From the NCBI GenBank assembly GCA_916048055.1, contig CAJZHL010000024.1:62001-126000 (forward strand): a stretch of 64,000 nt of DNA, read 5' to 3'. Positions 1 to 12,164 of the stretch are shown piece by piece. This DNA is from Pedinophyceae sp. YPF-701 (Eukaryota > Chlorophyta > Pedinophyceae). Every line of letters begins with the position of its first letter. Position 1 is the stretch's first letter. Under the pieces are notes generated by a model that was not told the origin of the DNA, ran no database searches, and worked only from the letters and a program-made list of their open reading frames with translations. The position numbers and the translations under genes were made by a program.

Positions 1-1042
1 GTCCACGAAGAACAGCTCCGACTCCCTCGCGTCGAACACCTCCAGGTTGGGGGGGAGTCTGTACTCGGCCAAACAGTCCTCCGGCTCGAACTCGGTGCCG
101 TACAGGGACAGGTGCCGCAGCTCCGCGGCGCCCGACATCCACTCCACGAACGACCGCGTCCCCTCCGCCCCGAAGTACGCGCGGGACACGTCCACCCGTC
201 GCAGCCGTGGGCACCCGCGCAGCACTCGCACCAGCTCGACTCCGACCGGGCCGTCCTTCGCGGCAAGCCGATAATCTCTGGTGACGCAGACCTCCAGGTG
301 CTCCAGCGCCGGCAGCCCCTGCAGCACCGGCGCCAGCTTCGCCACGTGCTTCTCCGCCCACGCGTGCCTGATCTTCAGGCACCGCAGCGAGCCGTGCACC
401 GCCGGGGACGCCAGGACGTGCTGCAGCGACATCAGCTCCATCGCCCCGAAGCCCTCGCCGGCCTTGACCTCGACCGACGGCAGCACCAGCCTCGTCACCT
501 GCAGCGCGCCTGGGTCCTCCATCTGCGACGCGGCCTCGACCACCCCGTACACGTGCTGCCACCACACCGTTGTCTGGTGCACCCACGGCTCCGTCTTCCT
601 CGGAGGGGTCCCGATGTCCCTCAGCGCCCCCACCAGCGCCCCCGCGTGCCTCGCCGACACCCCCACGCCGCAGCACTCCACCGACCCCTTCCAAGCACCG
701 CCCCGCTCGAGCCGCGCGAGCAGCGGGGTCACGAACGCGTCGTCCAGGCCCATGCGCAGCGTCGCGTCGCTCCCGCGCAGCACCGCCTCCAGCGTGCTCC
801 ATGACGCCCCCGCCAGGCTGGCCTTGTCCTCCGCACGCAGCCGGCCCAGCACGCCCTCGGGCACCTCCCACAGCACCCGCTCAAACAGTGCCCCGGTGTC
901 ACTCCGTGCGCTCTGCAACGTCGCCGCCGCGGAGTGCGAAAAGTCCGTCAAAGGTCGTGCGCAACAGCCGTGCTACGAGCAGCAGGTCGCGAGCTGAGGG
1001 AACGCGAGCGGCGCGTGGGCGGTGGCAGGCGTCGCGTACCAT
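1..1042 (-). CDS. LRR-A: F-box-like/LRR protein, 3' part off the left edge
   Basis: Long exon 912 down to 1 (open at the window edge) encodes an N-terminal F-box-like segment (begins SARSDTGALFERVL; core WSTLEAVLRGSDATLR) followed by ribonuclease-inhibitor-type LRRs (for example LPALEHLEVC, CPRLRRVDVS, AAELRHLSLY). The frame is closed upstream by a TAG near 983 with no ATG in between, so the gene needs an upstream exon. I place it at ATG 1042-1040, followed directly by GTACGC; the 127-base intron ends in GCAG at 916-913 and joins in phase 0. The position matches the intron in the five paralogues. Role unknown; F-box proteins are often substrate receptors of SCF ubiquitin ligases, but the F-box match here is only by pattern. 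A pseudogene without a start is the alternative. Confidence 0.7.
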
Positions 1043-1847
1043 CGTTGCGTGCTGTGAACGTTGCGTCGCGTGTCCGCTGCGTGCGCCGGAGCTGCTCCAG
1101 GGGGAAGCTTGGGAAATTTGGTTTCGCTGAAGAGGAAGACCTGCCCGCGACGAAGCCCCTCGCGCTGCTCCGGCTCGAAAAAGACCGGCGCCGGTATGAA
1201 GGTACACGTCACAACGCCGCACCCGCTCTGCGTCCCCGTTGACGACGTGGCTAAGTCGAACGGCCACCAAATCACCTGCACACACACAGGTCGCCCGCAT
1301 GACGCATGTAGTCGCGAATTGCCTCGTTCGCGGTCGCGAGTTGATTCTATACAGTGCGTCAAATCATTTCAGCACGCCGCTCCGGACAATCACGCCGCGT
1401 GCCGAGCGTGCAGCGCCCATCCAAGCAAACGCCCGCAAAGCGCGGGAGCCCCTCTCCACGACGCACCTGACGCTGCGCACCGTCGTCTTGAGACGCCCCT
1501 GTGCTACGTCGTCGCAGACATACATCGCCATGCCGTTTGCGCTCGCCGCGCGGCCGTGTTGACGTCGGGCGAGCGCGTCCCAGATTGACAGACACACCGG
1601 TCGGACTGGCTGGCGACATGACGTCATGCGACGAGCACCTGGTGTCACAACCGCGCCCCAGCCCGGCTGGACGCCCGTCGTTCGACGATCACCCGCGCGC
1701 CGCCCCCGCACCCTCCCTCCGAACGTCACCGGCGGGGCACTATTCGCTGGCCTGCACACGTCGATGTGCGCGCCGAGTCTCCCTCGCGGCGCCCGACAGG
1801 CCCGGACAACATTTCACACTCCGGGCCGTTCCCAGCACCAGCAAGCG
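1043..1847. other. Intergenic, LRR-A upstream / LRR-B downstream
   Basis: No gene supported. The segment 1268-1640 is recognisably the same as 4144-4510 (shared CA-rich start, shared GACGCACCTGACGCT block near 1460 and 4338, shared palindrome near 1617), so it is the spacer of the ~2.9 kb tandem unit and probably carries the LRR-A promoter. Short ORFs here are not conserved between the two copies. Confidence 0.5.
1617..1632. promoter_or_regulatory. Conserved palindromic TGACGTCA site (copy 1)
   Basis: CATGACGTCATGCGAC contains the perfect palindrome TGACGTCA, the sequence bound by CREB/ATF-type bZIP factors in other eukaryotes. The same 16 bases occur at 4490-4505. Each copy lies about 550-575 bases upstream of the next LRR start (LRR-A and LRR-B). 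Conservation inside a diverged spacer is the only support for function. Confidence 0.35.
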
Positions 1848-3940
1848 CTACAAGAAAACCCGGTCCGTGCCATGCTTGGCGGCGATTTCAACCTGGCTGG
1901 CAAGCTGTATCTTGTTGTAGCCCAGATCCAGTCGCGCCACCGCGACGTTCGCGAGCAGCGCCTCCGACAGCGCCCGCGCCCCCTCGCCGGTGATCTTGTT
2001 GCACCCCAAGTCGAGCGACGCCACAGTCGCCCCGTCTCGGATCGCCGCCGCCAGCGCCGCCGCGCCGTCGTCGCCGATGCAGTTGCCGCGCAGGACGAGC
2101 TCCTCCAGCGCGGTGCGGCGCAGCACCTCCGCCAGGGACCGTGCTCCGTCGCAGCCGACCCTGGTACAGCGCAGCACAAGTTTGCGCAGGCTCAAACGCG
2201 GCAGCACCGCTGCCAGCACCGCCGCGCCTTCGTCGCCGAACGGGTGGCCACTCAGGTCCAGCTCCCGCAACGTTTTGCAGCGGGCGAGGCACCTCGCCAG
2301 GGTAGCCGCGACGGCAACGGATCTTGGTCCTGCCTCTGATCCCTCGTCAAATGAGCCCCATTGACAAATCGCCAGCGACGCCAGGTCGGTCTCCGCCAGC
2401 ACGCCGCCGAGAGCCGCCGCGCCCTCCTCGCCGACGCCACAGCCTCGCAGCGCGAGCTTCCGCAGGCTCTTGTTTTCTCTGAGTGCCGCGGCCACCTCCA
2501 CAAGGTCGAAGCACTCACCGTCATCAAACCCATGCCCGCCGTCGAACGCCACCTCTCTGATTCTCTCGCTCGTCCGCAGCAGCGTCGTCAGCGCGCTGGT
2601 GCGCTCCTCCGCAGTCCCGCCCGCCGCGCTGACGCCCAGGTCGACAATTTCAAGCAAGGGGCAGCATGCCGCCGCATCCAGCAAGGCGCACGTGGACGCG
2701 CAGTCGAACGTGCCGTCGAACCCGCCCAACACGAGACGCCGCAGCGCCCTGTTGCGCCGCAGGACCGCCGCCACCTGCAACGCGTCGAGCGCGCATTGCT
2801 CCGATTCCATCACCAGGGTCCGCAGGTGCGTCAACCTGCTCCAGCCGTCCACGTTGAACATAAGCGAGAACTCGACGACAAACACCTCCAGGTGAGGGGG
2901 CAGTGAACACGTATTCGAATCTTCCTCTCCTGACCAGGACTCGTCAAGCATCTCGGCAATATGGGACTCAGTGTCGAAATGGCACCCGTCCAAGGTCAGG
3001 TGCCGCAGCGCCGTGGCACTCGGTAGCCACTTCATGAACGCCACCGTTCCCTCGCGCGACAGGCGGGTACCGTACATGTCCAGCCGCCGCAGCCGCGTAC
3101 ACCCCTCCAGGACCTCGCCTATTGGGCGACCTAATACGCGCCCGGCGAGGTTCGAGTGGCATTCGTCGCCGCCGAAGATGAGATGCTCCAGCGCCGGCAG
3201 CCCATGCAGCACCGGCGCCAGCTCCCCCAGGGACCAGGACTTCCACGTTCCGTCCGTGGGACGGAAGTGCAAACACCGCAGCGAGTCGTGCACCGCCGGG
3301 GACGCCAGGACGTGCTGCAGCGACATCAGCTCCATCGCCTTGAAGCCACTGGGGTCGTCCTCGACCGGCGGCAGCACCAGCCTCGTCACTTGCAGCGCGC
3401 CAGCACCCACCATCAGCGACGCGGCCTCAACCACCCCGTGCACGTACTGCCACCAGCCCATCGCCACGTGCAGCCACGGCTCGGTATCCGGAGGCGGCGT
3501 CTCGACGAATCTCAGCGCCTTCATCAGCTCACCGGCCTGTCGCGCTGGCACCCCCACCCCGCGGCACTCGATCGTGCCCTGCAGCTGTGCCGCTGTCGGC
3601 CGGACCGCGAGCGCTGCGAGGACGGAACCGGCCGGGTCCACGCGCAGCGTCGCGTCTCTGTCCCGCAGCACCGCCTCCAGCGTGCTCCACGACGCTGCCC
3701 CGAAACTGGCCTTGTCGTCTTCGCACAGCTGCGACAGAACGTGGCCCTGGACCTCCCGAAGGACCTGGTCGAACAGCGCCGCCGCGCCGCTCCCCTGTCG
3801 GCCCTGCATCGTCGGGATGGAGGAGCGCGCGGGTTTGGCCGGCGTGCGCGCGGCAACGCGTGCCCCCGCATGTCGATGTGACCTATGGCTAGGGTGACGG
3901 ACAGCCGCTTGGCGGGACCACGCACCATCTGGATCTCCAT
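1848..3940 (-). CDS. LRR-B: F-box-like/LRR protein
   Basis: Two exons: 3940-3926 (MEIQM, ATG in context ACACGATGG) and 3803-1848, 656 residues. The intron of 122 bases has donor GTGCGT and acceptor GCAG, phase 0. Residues about 15-55 are F-box-like (ALFDQVLREV ... DDKASFGAASWSTLEAVL); the rest is a chain of RI-type LRRs of about 28 residues, most regular at the C-terminus (LRELDLSGHPFGDEGAAVL, LEELVLRGNCIGDDGAAAL, VASLDLGCNKITGEGARAL). No signal peptide or membrane span, so cytosolic or nuclear is likely. An ATG at 3809 lies in the acceptor region and would give a 653-residue unspliced product; it is not conserved in LRR-A or LRR-C, so I prefer the spliced model. The C-terminal repeats look like NLRC3-type LRRs, but no NACHT domain is present. 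Confidence 0.8.
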
Positions 3941-4650
3941 CGTGTCCGCGTCCTACGACTTCAGTGACCACGGACGCGGCGAACCACCGCGCGAGGCCCT
4001 TGCGCGCTGTGAACGAGAGGCCGCCCGCGACGTAGCCCGCGCCCCTCTCCGTCCTGAGTGTGACCGAGAGCTGGGCTTGAGTGCTACGGACCCAGCGGAT
4101 CCGCTTAGAACGCTTTGCAAGCCCTTGTTCAGTCCGGCGGGACACCTGCACACACACAGCGCCTGCTCATCTTCGACGAGGGAATGCGCGTGATACCGCG
4201 AATCATTCGATCATCGAGTCGCGTCGGCACATCAGTGTGAGCAACTCAATCCAAAGAGCTGCTGCTTCTTACGCGGGCGGCGCGTGTCGAGCGTGGAGCG
4301 CCCTGCCGAAGCACGCGCCACCGCAGGAGCACCGCGCGACGCACCTGACGCTCCGCACCGCCGTGTCGTGACGATCTGTTGCGCACGCTCGCAGCAGTGC
4401 TCAGGATTCTCGCGTACTCGCTCGCCTCGCGGCCCTATTCATGTCGGGCGAGCACGCCGGGTCATTGTGCTCCGGTCGGACTGGCACTACATGACGTCAT
4501 GCGACCACCAGGTCGGTCTCGCGCAGCGGTGCAACCGCGCCATACCTGCCCCTGCGCGCTCACCCGGTGCCGTCGCCGCCGTCAGGGTCACGCGCGCGCG
4601 CAGCTCAAGCACTGCGACCACGCAATACAAGTGACCACACACCTGCATCG
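3941..4650. other. Intergenic, LRR-B upstream / LRR-C downstream
   Basis: No gene supported. Positions 4144-4510 match the 1268-1640 spacer, including a second copy of the TGACGTCA palindrome at 4490-4505. It probably holds the LRR-B promoter and LRR-C 3' end. Confidence 0.5.
4490..4505. promoter_or_regulatory. Conserved palindromic TGACGTCA site (copy 2)
   Basis: Same 16 bases as 1617-1632, again about 550 bases upstream of an LRR start codon (LRR-B at 3940). Candidate bZIP site; no further proof. Confidence 0.35.
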
Positions 4651-6827
4651 TCACAGCAGCACGCGCCCCCGCACGGGCTGTAGCTCCTCCTGGATCGCCG
4701 GGATCTCTTCTAGTGTGTTTGTTGGGTATTCACGCACTCCGCACTTCTGCAGATTGAGCTCCCGCAGCGTGTTGTTCCTGCGCAGCGCATGCAGCAGCGC
4801 AACCAGGCCCCGCTCGTTCAAAGTGTCGCACTGCATGTCCAGCGACACGAGTGTGGTGTTCGTGTGCAGCGCCCTGGCCAGCTCCAGTGCGTCCCTGTCA
4901 CCAACGCCGACCCATGTCAGATCCAGCTTGCGCAGCATGCAGTGCTGCGACGCCAGCACCCGCGCCAGCCGGGCCGCGGTGCGGTCAGCTTGCTCCTTGC
5001 AGAAGAACAGGTGGAGCCACCGCAGCTGACTCTTGTGCGCGGAGCCCCACAGTCCGTCGATCAGGGGGGCGACGCAGGGGGACCGATCGTCGTGGAAGTC
5101 CAACTGGCTGCTCGGGGGAGCCCTGATCATCAACGTCTGCAGGTTGACCATCCGGGCCAGCCCACGCCCCAGCGCCTCCAGGTCGCCGTCAGCAAAACGC
5201 ACCCTGCCGAACTCCAGGTGCCGGAGCGTCTGATTGCGCGCCATCCGCTCCCCGATCGCAGCGGCGTCGCCGTCGGGCCCGACGGCCGGCAGACACAGCG
5301 TCTCCAGCGACGTGTTGGCCATCAGGGCTTCGGCGACGGGCCCCGCGTCCGCGTAAATGTCGAACACGTTGCTGTCGTCGTCATCGCAGGGGAGGCGTTG
5401 CCCGCCGCCCACGTACACCTTGAAGTCCTTGAGCGTGCCGTTGTCCCGCACAACAGCAGCCATCTCCTGCGCAAGGCTTGACCCAGAGAATTCCTTCCCC
5501 ACCCTGATGCGCATCTCGAACCGCCGCACCGACGTGTTCTGCGCCAGCGCCGCCAGGACCGTAGCCAGCCCACCGTTCGGATCGGACGAGACGCCCGCAG
5601 TCAGGTCGACGTCCTTGAGCGCCTCGCTCGTCCGCAGCAGCTCCGCCAGCGCCCTTGCCACGTCAGCGTCCTCGATCCCGCACGAGTGCAACACGAGCCG
5701 CCGCAGATGCGTCAGACCCTGCCACGCGCGCAGCGTCGCCCAGGACACGCGGCGGACATGCATCGCCTCGTATGTCTCCAGCCGCCGCAACGGGTGCGCC
5801 TCCGACGCCCACAGCTCGCCCGCGCCTTCAGGTTCGATGACGCAACACGCAAGCCTCAGACGCCGCAGCTCACTCGCGCCCGACGCCCAGCGCAGCAGCG
5901 CCTCCGCTGCCTTCGCTTCGATCCTCGCGCTGACAAGAGTGAGCCGTCGCAGCGACGGGCACTCTTGTATCAGCCCCACCAGCGCAGCACCGTCGCCCAC
6001 GTCCGGAACCGAAGAGCCCCTGACCTGCAGCACTCGCAGCGCCGTTAGCCCGCATAGACTGCCCCGCAGCATGTCGACCGCACCAGCACGCATCGCATGC
6101 AGCACCAGGAGCCGCAGGTGCTCCTGCACCGCGCTGTGCTCCAGCACCGTCCGTAGCGCCAGCGCAACGCATTCCGGACCATCTGTAGCCATGACCCCAT
6201 TGTACGACGCATCCAGCGCCGTCACGCGCACCGGGCCCTCCTCGCTCGTCGACGCCGCCCGCAGCACCCGCCACACAAACGCCGCCCACGATGCCACCGA
6301 CTCATCCCGGCCCTCGTTCGCGGCCCGGCCGTGCCCCTGCTCCGCGCCCCGCACCGCCGCGATGAACGCCCCCGCGTCCGTCGCCGGCACCCTCACGCCC
6401 CTGTACATGATCTGTCCGCGACACTCCCCCCCGTCCAGTACTCGCGCCAGCACGTGCAGCACCGGCTTCTCCGGGTGCACCTTCAGCGTCGCGTCGCTCC
6501 CCCGCAGCACCGCCTCCAGCGTGCTCCATCGCGCCGCCGCCAGGCGCTTCTTGTCGCCGTTCGACAGCCTGTCGAGCACACCGCCGGACACCTCGCTCAG
6601 CACCCGCGTGAGGAGCGCCGCCGAAGTGCCCCGGTCGGTGCCCTGCACACCACATCGCAGCAACGTAAGTGCGTCGGTGTTTCGTCGCTGGCCGCGCATG
6701 AGCAATATTACGTCGAGTCCGCACTCGAGCACAAAGCACGCGAGTTGCCCCGCAGCGCCGTTTCAGGGACGTTTTTGGTATTCCCGTGAATGACAGCGGC
6801 TCTCATGATAGTAAGGGTGCTCACCAT
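4651..6827 (-). CDS. LRR-C: F-box-like/LRR protein, start codon in its own exon
   Basis: Exon 2 (6642-4651) encodes an F-box-like segment (AALLTRVLSEVSGGVLDRL ... LAAARWSTLEAVLRGSDATL) and about 20 LRRs (e.g. LRRLTLVSARIEAKAAEALL, LVSLDMQCDTLNERGLVALL). Upstream, ATG 6827-6825 is followed directly by donor GTGAGC; a 182-base intron ends in GCAG (6646-6643), phase 0, giving 664 residues, close to its paralogues (656-662). The alternative is an unspliced start at ATG 6699 (682 residues), which would translate the intron sequence. The repeats are less regular than in LRR-B. Same orientation and ~2.9 kb spacing as LRR-A and LRR-B, so a tandem duplicate; function unknown. Confidence 0.75.
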
Positions 6828-7960
6828 TCTTCCCCGCTCAACGAAACGCCGGTAGCACGACAGAGCGGGCTTAAGCAGCTAGTGCACTCTGTGGCGCGAG
6901 TCCGGCCGCCGCAGACGCCCGCTGCGGACCTCGACTGCCGCCCTTCCGTCTCTAGATGTCACTGTTCGCTCACACTATCAGCACGCTCCCCAGAATGCCT
7001 TCAAATTCCCGGCGTGAGGTGCAACCACCTGCAAGGACGGCAAGCGCAGCGCACAACGTTGAGAGCACGAACCGCCCGTGAATCGCGCAAGATCGCATCA
7101 GTCACTCTGAGGGATTCACGTGCCACATCGAGAGCACCCAGTTTGCCGCTCTCGCCCGTGAGCGGCTGGCGAAAGCATCACCGCCACGCACCTCACCGCC
7201 GCGCAACGACACCCTCGGGGCCCGCCGCCGGTGACGTCGCTCCAGCTCGACATCGCACAGCAAGTGCCTGCCGCATGCACCTCCGCGGGCCCGTGAGGTC
7301 GTCGGTCGAGCGCGCAACGCAGTGAGGCGGGCAGCGTTCTTCCCCGACGTCAGGGAGGCGGACTCCGGGACGGTCCGGGACGTCGTGACGCGGCTGAACC
7401 GCACCGCTGCGCTGCACGGCGCCCGCGCGAGCGCTGAGATGATGCGATCGCTCTTCAACGACCGCGAAGTCTTCAACCGTGTCGAGTCGCAGGGTGCTGC
7501 ACTGACGCAGGTTGATCAGGCTCAGGGACGACTCGGGTATACATACACGACGCCTGCGCCTGCATTTGATGCGGCTGGCTCGTGATCGACCGGGGGCTGA
7601 GCTACACTGATCAAGGTACGTACGAATGTGCACATCCCGTCAATACTTGCTGGATGCCGTCGCGATGCGTGCAAGCATGTCGTCCAGCGCGACCGTGAAG
7701 GCCTGCGTGCCGACCAGCAGTCCTGCCCGCGGTCGCGTTGTCGTCGGACGTTGCACGTGAGCTACGCGCGTGAAAGGGATGTGCTGCGTGTTCAGCGCAA
7801 CATGTTTGATCAGCTGCTGGCCCTCAGACAGACTACCCGACAAGTGGTCCAAAGGCTTGCACATGCTCCTCTGCCGCTGCAAACGCAGGTGTTACACGCT
7901 CGACTGCTACGCTCCCCGATTCGGGGGGCATCAGATGCTGGTGAGCAACAGACTCTTCGC
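6828..7960. other. Intergenic, boundary between the two LRR arrays
   Basis: No gene supported. Positions about 7190-7400 belong to the repeated 3' module of the 4.2 kb array (see the repeat entry). The part next to LRR-C resembles neither array obviously. Confidence 0.45.
7190..7400. repeat. 3'-module of the 4.2 kb LRR array, copy 1 (others ~11400-11600 and ~15630-15835)
   Basis: A block containing CACAGCAAGTGCCTGCCGCA, GGGCCCGTGAGGTCGTCGG and GGACGGTCCGGGACGTCGTG recurs at about 11460 and, with more changes, about 15695. Spacing is about 4205 and 4235 bases. It lies 350-800 bases downstream of the stop codons of LRR-D, -E and -F. Similar short ORFs in the copies are not in a conserved frame, so it looks non-coding. 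It marks the edge of the duplicated unit. Confidence 0.65.
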
Positions 7961-10097
7961 TTACCGGGACCAGGCCCGTCCGATCCGCACGCGGTCTCGC
8001 ACGTGCCCCAGCGCGGCCTCCACCTCCGGGGTCAGCTCAACGCCCGGCGGCTGCGTCTCCAGATGGAGCAGCCGCTTCGTCTTGTTGCGCCGCAGCGCCT
8101 CCAACAGCGGCAGTGCGGCACGCTGGAGCTGGCCGGGGCCCTCCTTGACGTTACCTAGCCTGATTGTGACTCTCAGCGTCAGCAGGGACGTGCCCGGGAT
8201 GACCGTCTCCGCCAGAGGCCCAAAACGGTGATACAAGAAACCCACGCCACGCAAATCCAGCTCGGTCAGGGTGCAGCGCCGCGACGCCAACATCTCCGCA
8301 GACTCTTGCGTGACCGACTGGAGGCCTCTCATCGACAACCGACGCAGCTGGCTTCTCTGGTCACCGCTGCCCCACAGACCTAGCACCAACTCGCCGAGGG
8401 CAGTGCCCTCTGCGCCCCTCACCTCGAGCGACACGAGGCTCGTCGACCGCGCTAGCTCGTGCCCGAGCGCCAGCCAGTCGCTCTTAACGAAGAAGCGCGA
8501 GCCCAACGTCAGGTGCCGCAGCGACCGGCACCGTGCAAGACTGGCGCCCACTCTCGCGGCATCGCACTGTTGCATGGTCGGAAGTAGCAGCGTTTCGAGG
8601 GTTGTGTTGTCCTTCAGTGCGTCGGCGACCTCCTCAGCATCATCCAAGCAGTTGCATACTCCTCCGAGCTCCTCCACGGCGAGGTGCTTCAGCGTGACGT
8701 TGCTCCGCACCGCCGCTGCCAACGCTCCTGCGACGAGCGGACTCGACAGCACACAATACTCGACGTTCAGGCGGAGCACCGTCACCGTCGTGTTCTCTTG
8801 CAGCGCCGACAGTACCCCGACCACCCCCTGTACCGAGTCAGTCCCATGAGTTGACCCTGACACCTCCAAGCGCCGCAGCCTCGTGCTCGTCCGCAGCAGG
8901 TCCGCGATCGCCGTGGTCAGCTCCCCGCCCAGCGGGCATCCCTCGAGCACCAGCTCCTGCAGGTTTGTCATCCCCTGCCACGCGCTCTCCCACAGCCACT
9001 GCGATGGACATTGCACTGCCTCGTACACCTCGAGCGCTCCGAGCGCGCTTCCAGCCGCCAGCCACTCGTCCATGCTGCGCGGCTCGATGGCGCATCTCTC
9101 CAGCCGCACGTGCCGCAGCTCGCCAGCGCCCGCCAGCCAGCGCAGCAGCGTCTCCGCCGTCTCCCCCTCGAACGCCGCGTTCTCCAAGTGCAGCTCCCGC
9201 AGCGCCGTGCACTCGCTGATCAGCCCCGCCAGCGCTGCGCCATCAGCGCTCTGCTCATGTGCATCCTTCGAGTCGCGCCTGCGTCCGTCCAGACGCCGCA
9301 GCGCTGGCAGTCCGCACAAGCTGCCCCGAAGCAGCGCGATGGAGCCGCCGCCCAGGCGTGGTAGAGACAGCCGCTCCAGATGGTCCCTCACCGAGGGCAT
9401 CGCCAGGATCGGACGCAGGGCCAACACGGCGCCATCGCCGCTGGGGCTTTCGGGGATCATGCTGCGAGCGTCCAGCGCCGTCACGCGCAGCGGGCCCCCG
9501 CTCGTATTCCCGGCCGCCTGCAGCAGCTGCCATACGAACTGAGCCCACTCGGCTAGTCCCTGATTCTCGCTATCCCAGTACGTGCCGTACACCTGTGGCA
9601 CGTCGCGCAGTGCCTCCGCCAGCGCCCTCGCGTCCGACGCCGGCACCCGCACCCCATTGACCTCGATCGACCCCTTGCAGTACGCTCCAGTGAGCTGCCG
9701 CGCCAGCACGTACAGCAGCGGCCTCCTCGGGTGCACTTGCATTGTGCACTGGCAGCACCGCAGCACCATCTCCAGAGCGCCCAGCTGGGTCGCCGCGAGG
9801 TTCATCATGTCCTGCAGGTCGACGCCGTTCAGCAGACACGGCACCTCGACCAGCGCTTGCTCGAACAGCCCCCACATCGTCGTTGTTGTCTGCAATGTCG
9901 TCACACGGGCGGAAAACGGTCTCAAACGGCACGTCGTAAGCGCAGCGCTGTATCTAGTCCACGCAACATATACACCAGGCGTGTGTCTGTACCAAGAGAG
10001 CGCGGTTTGACCAGGGCATATGTGCGCGAGGCCTCACCTGTCGGCTGCCAATGGTCGTTTGGAGGTTCCCGGGATGACCCTGGGAGGACGACGCCAT
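7961..10097 (-). CDS. LRR-D: F-box-like/LRR protein, second subfamily
   Basis: Two exons: 10097-10038 (20 codons, MASSSQGHPGNLQTTIGSRQ) and 9889-7961, total 662 residues. Intron of 148 bases, donor GTGAGG, acceptor GCAG, phase 0. The second exon opens TTTTMWGLFEQALVEV, an F-box-like region with the subfamily motif LGALEMVLRCCQCTMQVHP, then about 20 LRRs (LRRLEVSGS, LRHLTLGS, LTELDLRGVGF). It ends with a charged tail containing VRDRVRI. The first exon is conserved in LRR-E and LRR-F, which supports the splice model. Probably soluble; no catalytic domain seen. Function unknown; protein-binding scaffold or ubiquitin-ligase receptor are guesses from the fold. Confidence 0.85.
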
Positions 10098-12164
10098 CGT
10101 GACTGCGGCACCGCGATCGATAAATTCGTCGTTCGCGAGCAGCCGTCGAGTTGACGTCCGTCCAGGCGCTGGACGTCCAGACGCGAGGCTCGATGTTCCC
10201 TGCAAACCAGCGCAGCGACGTGGTCTCCATGGGCACGCGCACAGTCGCACCTTGTGGATCCGAGTGAGCTTCGCTCCGCTCGATGCAGTCGTGCTGGTCG
10301 AGCAGTCTCATCGTTTCGTGCATGACGAGAGCCAGGGAATCATCACCTGTAAGGAAATCGATCGATCCGAGCCCGATGGTCAACGACAAACGCGGAGACG
10401 TGCACGCTCCTGGCCACTCCCGGCCTCCGCGATCGTCTTCAAGCCCGCCCGTACCGTCACGACGCCCCCCCGCGACAGACATACACCCAACACACCCCCC
10501 CGCACATGCGCGGCCTCGACTCCGCGTCCTCCAGCGCGCGTCGCAGACCTCCGTTGATCTCGCGTACCTGCGCATCACCACGGACGCGTGGTCGGTGACC
10601 CGCTCGCGACGCGCACGTGCAGGCTCGGCCGAGACGCAACAACGGCGTGGACGATGTGTTGCGTCTACGTACCAAGTGCGGTCTGATGCGGCCGTGCTCC
10701 TGCCTCACTGCGAGGCCGACCTCCTGCCGCCACCCCAGCCGTCCGGCCGCGCGTGGGTGGGTGGGTGGGTACTGGGGCCTCGTCAGCAGCGTCAACGCAA
10801 CCAACGTGTCGAGGGAGCTCCTGACGGACCTGCAGCGACGGTCGAACGAGCAGGGCGATCTCGCGGCCTGCTCGCTGCTCCTCGGCGGCGCCTCATCCCT
10901 CCACCGCATGTTTTGAGCGTGCACAAGGCGAGGCACGGCGGGCAAGAGCAGCGTGGCTGGGACCCAGGCGCGCGACCATCGGGCCGGACCGCCCCCGCAC
11001 CTGACACTCCGTCCCACACCACCGCCCCGCTCGCCCGCTTCGCGTCGCGTCGCACTGGCCCGCAACTGCTCGCAGCGCTGCCCAGGCCACTCCTGCCGCT
11101 AGCGCGGCCGCACCACGCCGTCTGGCCCGCCCTGACCCATGGTCTCCGCCCTCAGATCAGCCACCACCCAAATCCATCCCGAACCGCGTCGGTGCGCGCC
11201 GCCAGCGCCCCGCGTGAGGCCCTACGGACGGCTGAGGAGGGCCCGCCCCAACGGACGGAACCCGCCCGCGACGCCCACTACCTTGCGACCGCTGCACGCA
11301 TCCCTCAACGTGCATGACAAAGGCGACGCGAGCGCGCCCAGAAAGGACGACCGCACCCACCGGCGGCCCTGCACTCGTCCCATGCGCGGGCGCAGACAGC
11401 ACCGCCGCGCGACGACGCACGTGGAGCCAAGCGCCAGAAACGTCGCTGCGGCTCCACACCGCACAGCAAGTGCCTGCCGCATGCGCCTCCGCGGGCCCGT
11501 GAGGTCGTCGGTCGAGCGCGCAACGCAGTGAGGCGGGCAGCGTTCTTCCCCGACGTCAGGGAGGCCGACTCCGGGACGGTCCGGGACGTCGTGAGGCGGT
11601 CGAACCGCACCGCTGTGCTCCGCTGTATCCGCTCGCGCGCTGGGACCGTCAAACCACTCGTCATCTTCGACTGGAATGTCCTGACATCGCACAGTGCACT
11701 GGCGCAGGCTCATCAGCGATGGGGGTGGCTGATGGAGGTCACGACGCGCTCGATCCACACGGCGCCTGCGCAAGCACCTGGTGCGCCTGGCTCGCGATCG
11801 ACCGGGGCGACCTGAGCTGCGCTGATCGACGACTGCACGTCCGGATGCACATCCTGTCAATCGGAACGTGGAATGTTTGCCGGGTGTGGTAGCGGTGTAC
11901 AGAAGCATGTCGTCCAGGCCGGCCGTGAAGGCTCGTATCACACTGTGTCCTGCCCGCGGCTCGCGTTGTCGGTGGACTTCCACGTGAGCGACCAGCATGC
12001 GCGAGAGTGACGCAGGGTGCCCCTGCGCAACGTGGTCGGTCGGCACCTGGGCTCTGAGACGGAGCGTCAACGAGCATTCCAAGCGCTCGCGACCGTCCAA
12101 CCGCGGAGGCCGATGCAAGTCTTACACGCTCGACTGCAGCGCCCGTCGCTGGCGCGCAACAGAC
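10098..12164. repeat. Spacer of the 4.2 kb LRR array (LRR-D upstream), duplicated at 14291-16364
   Basis: About 2 kb without a convincing gene. Long stretches match the LRR-E spacer, for example the block around 10560-10690 and 14765-14895, and the block around 10860-11250 and 15080-15450. The translated ORFs shift frame between the two copies through small indels, which argues against a conserved protein. Positions next to 10097 hold the LRR-D promoter and the conserved sequence GTGCCGCAGTCACNATGG around the start codon. Confidence 0.6.

Noticed and set aside
916-918. LRR-A first seemed to have lost its start codon (TTG where LRR-B has ATG), and LRR-F likewise (ATT).
   Set aside because: In all six genes this position is a splice acceptor ending in GCAG, and an upstream exon with ATG and a donor in the right phase exists. 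The ATG in LRR-B at 3809 is part of the intron.
9922-10581. 219-codon minus-strand frame upstream of LRR-D.
   Set aside because: The matching segments upstream of LRR-E and LRR-F are not open in the same frame; only the MASSS exon inside it is conserved, in a different frame.
10450-11600. A possible small gene in the duplicated LRR spacer (minus- or plus-strand frames with similar peptides near 10617-10916 and 15017-15330).
   Set aside because: Indels between the two copies change the frame repeatedly, so no common protein is kept.
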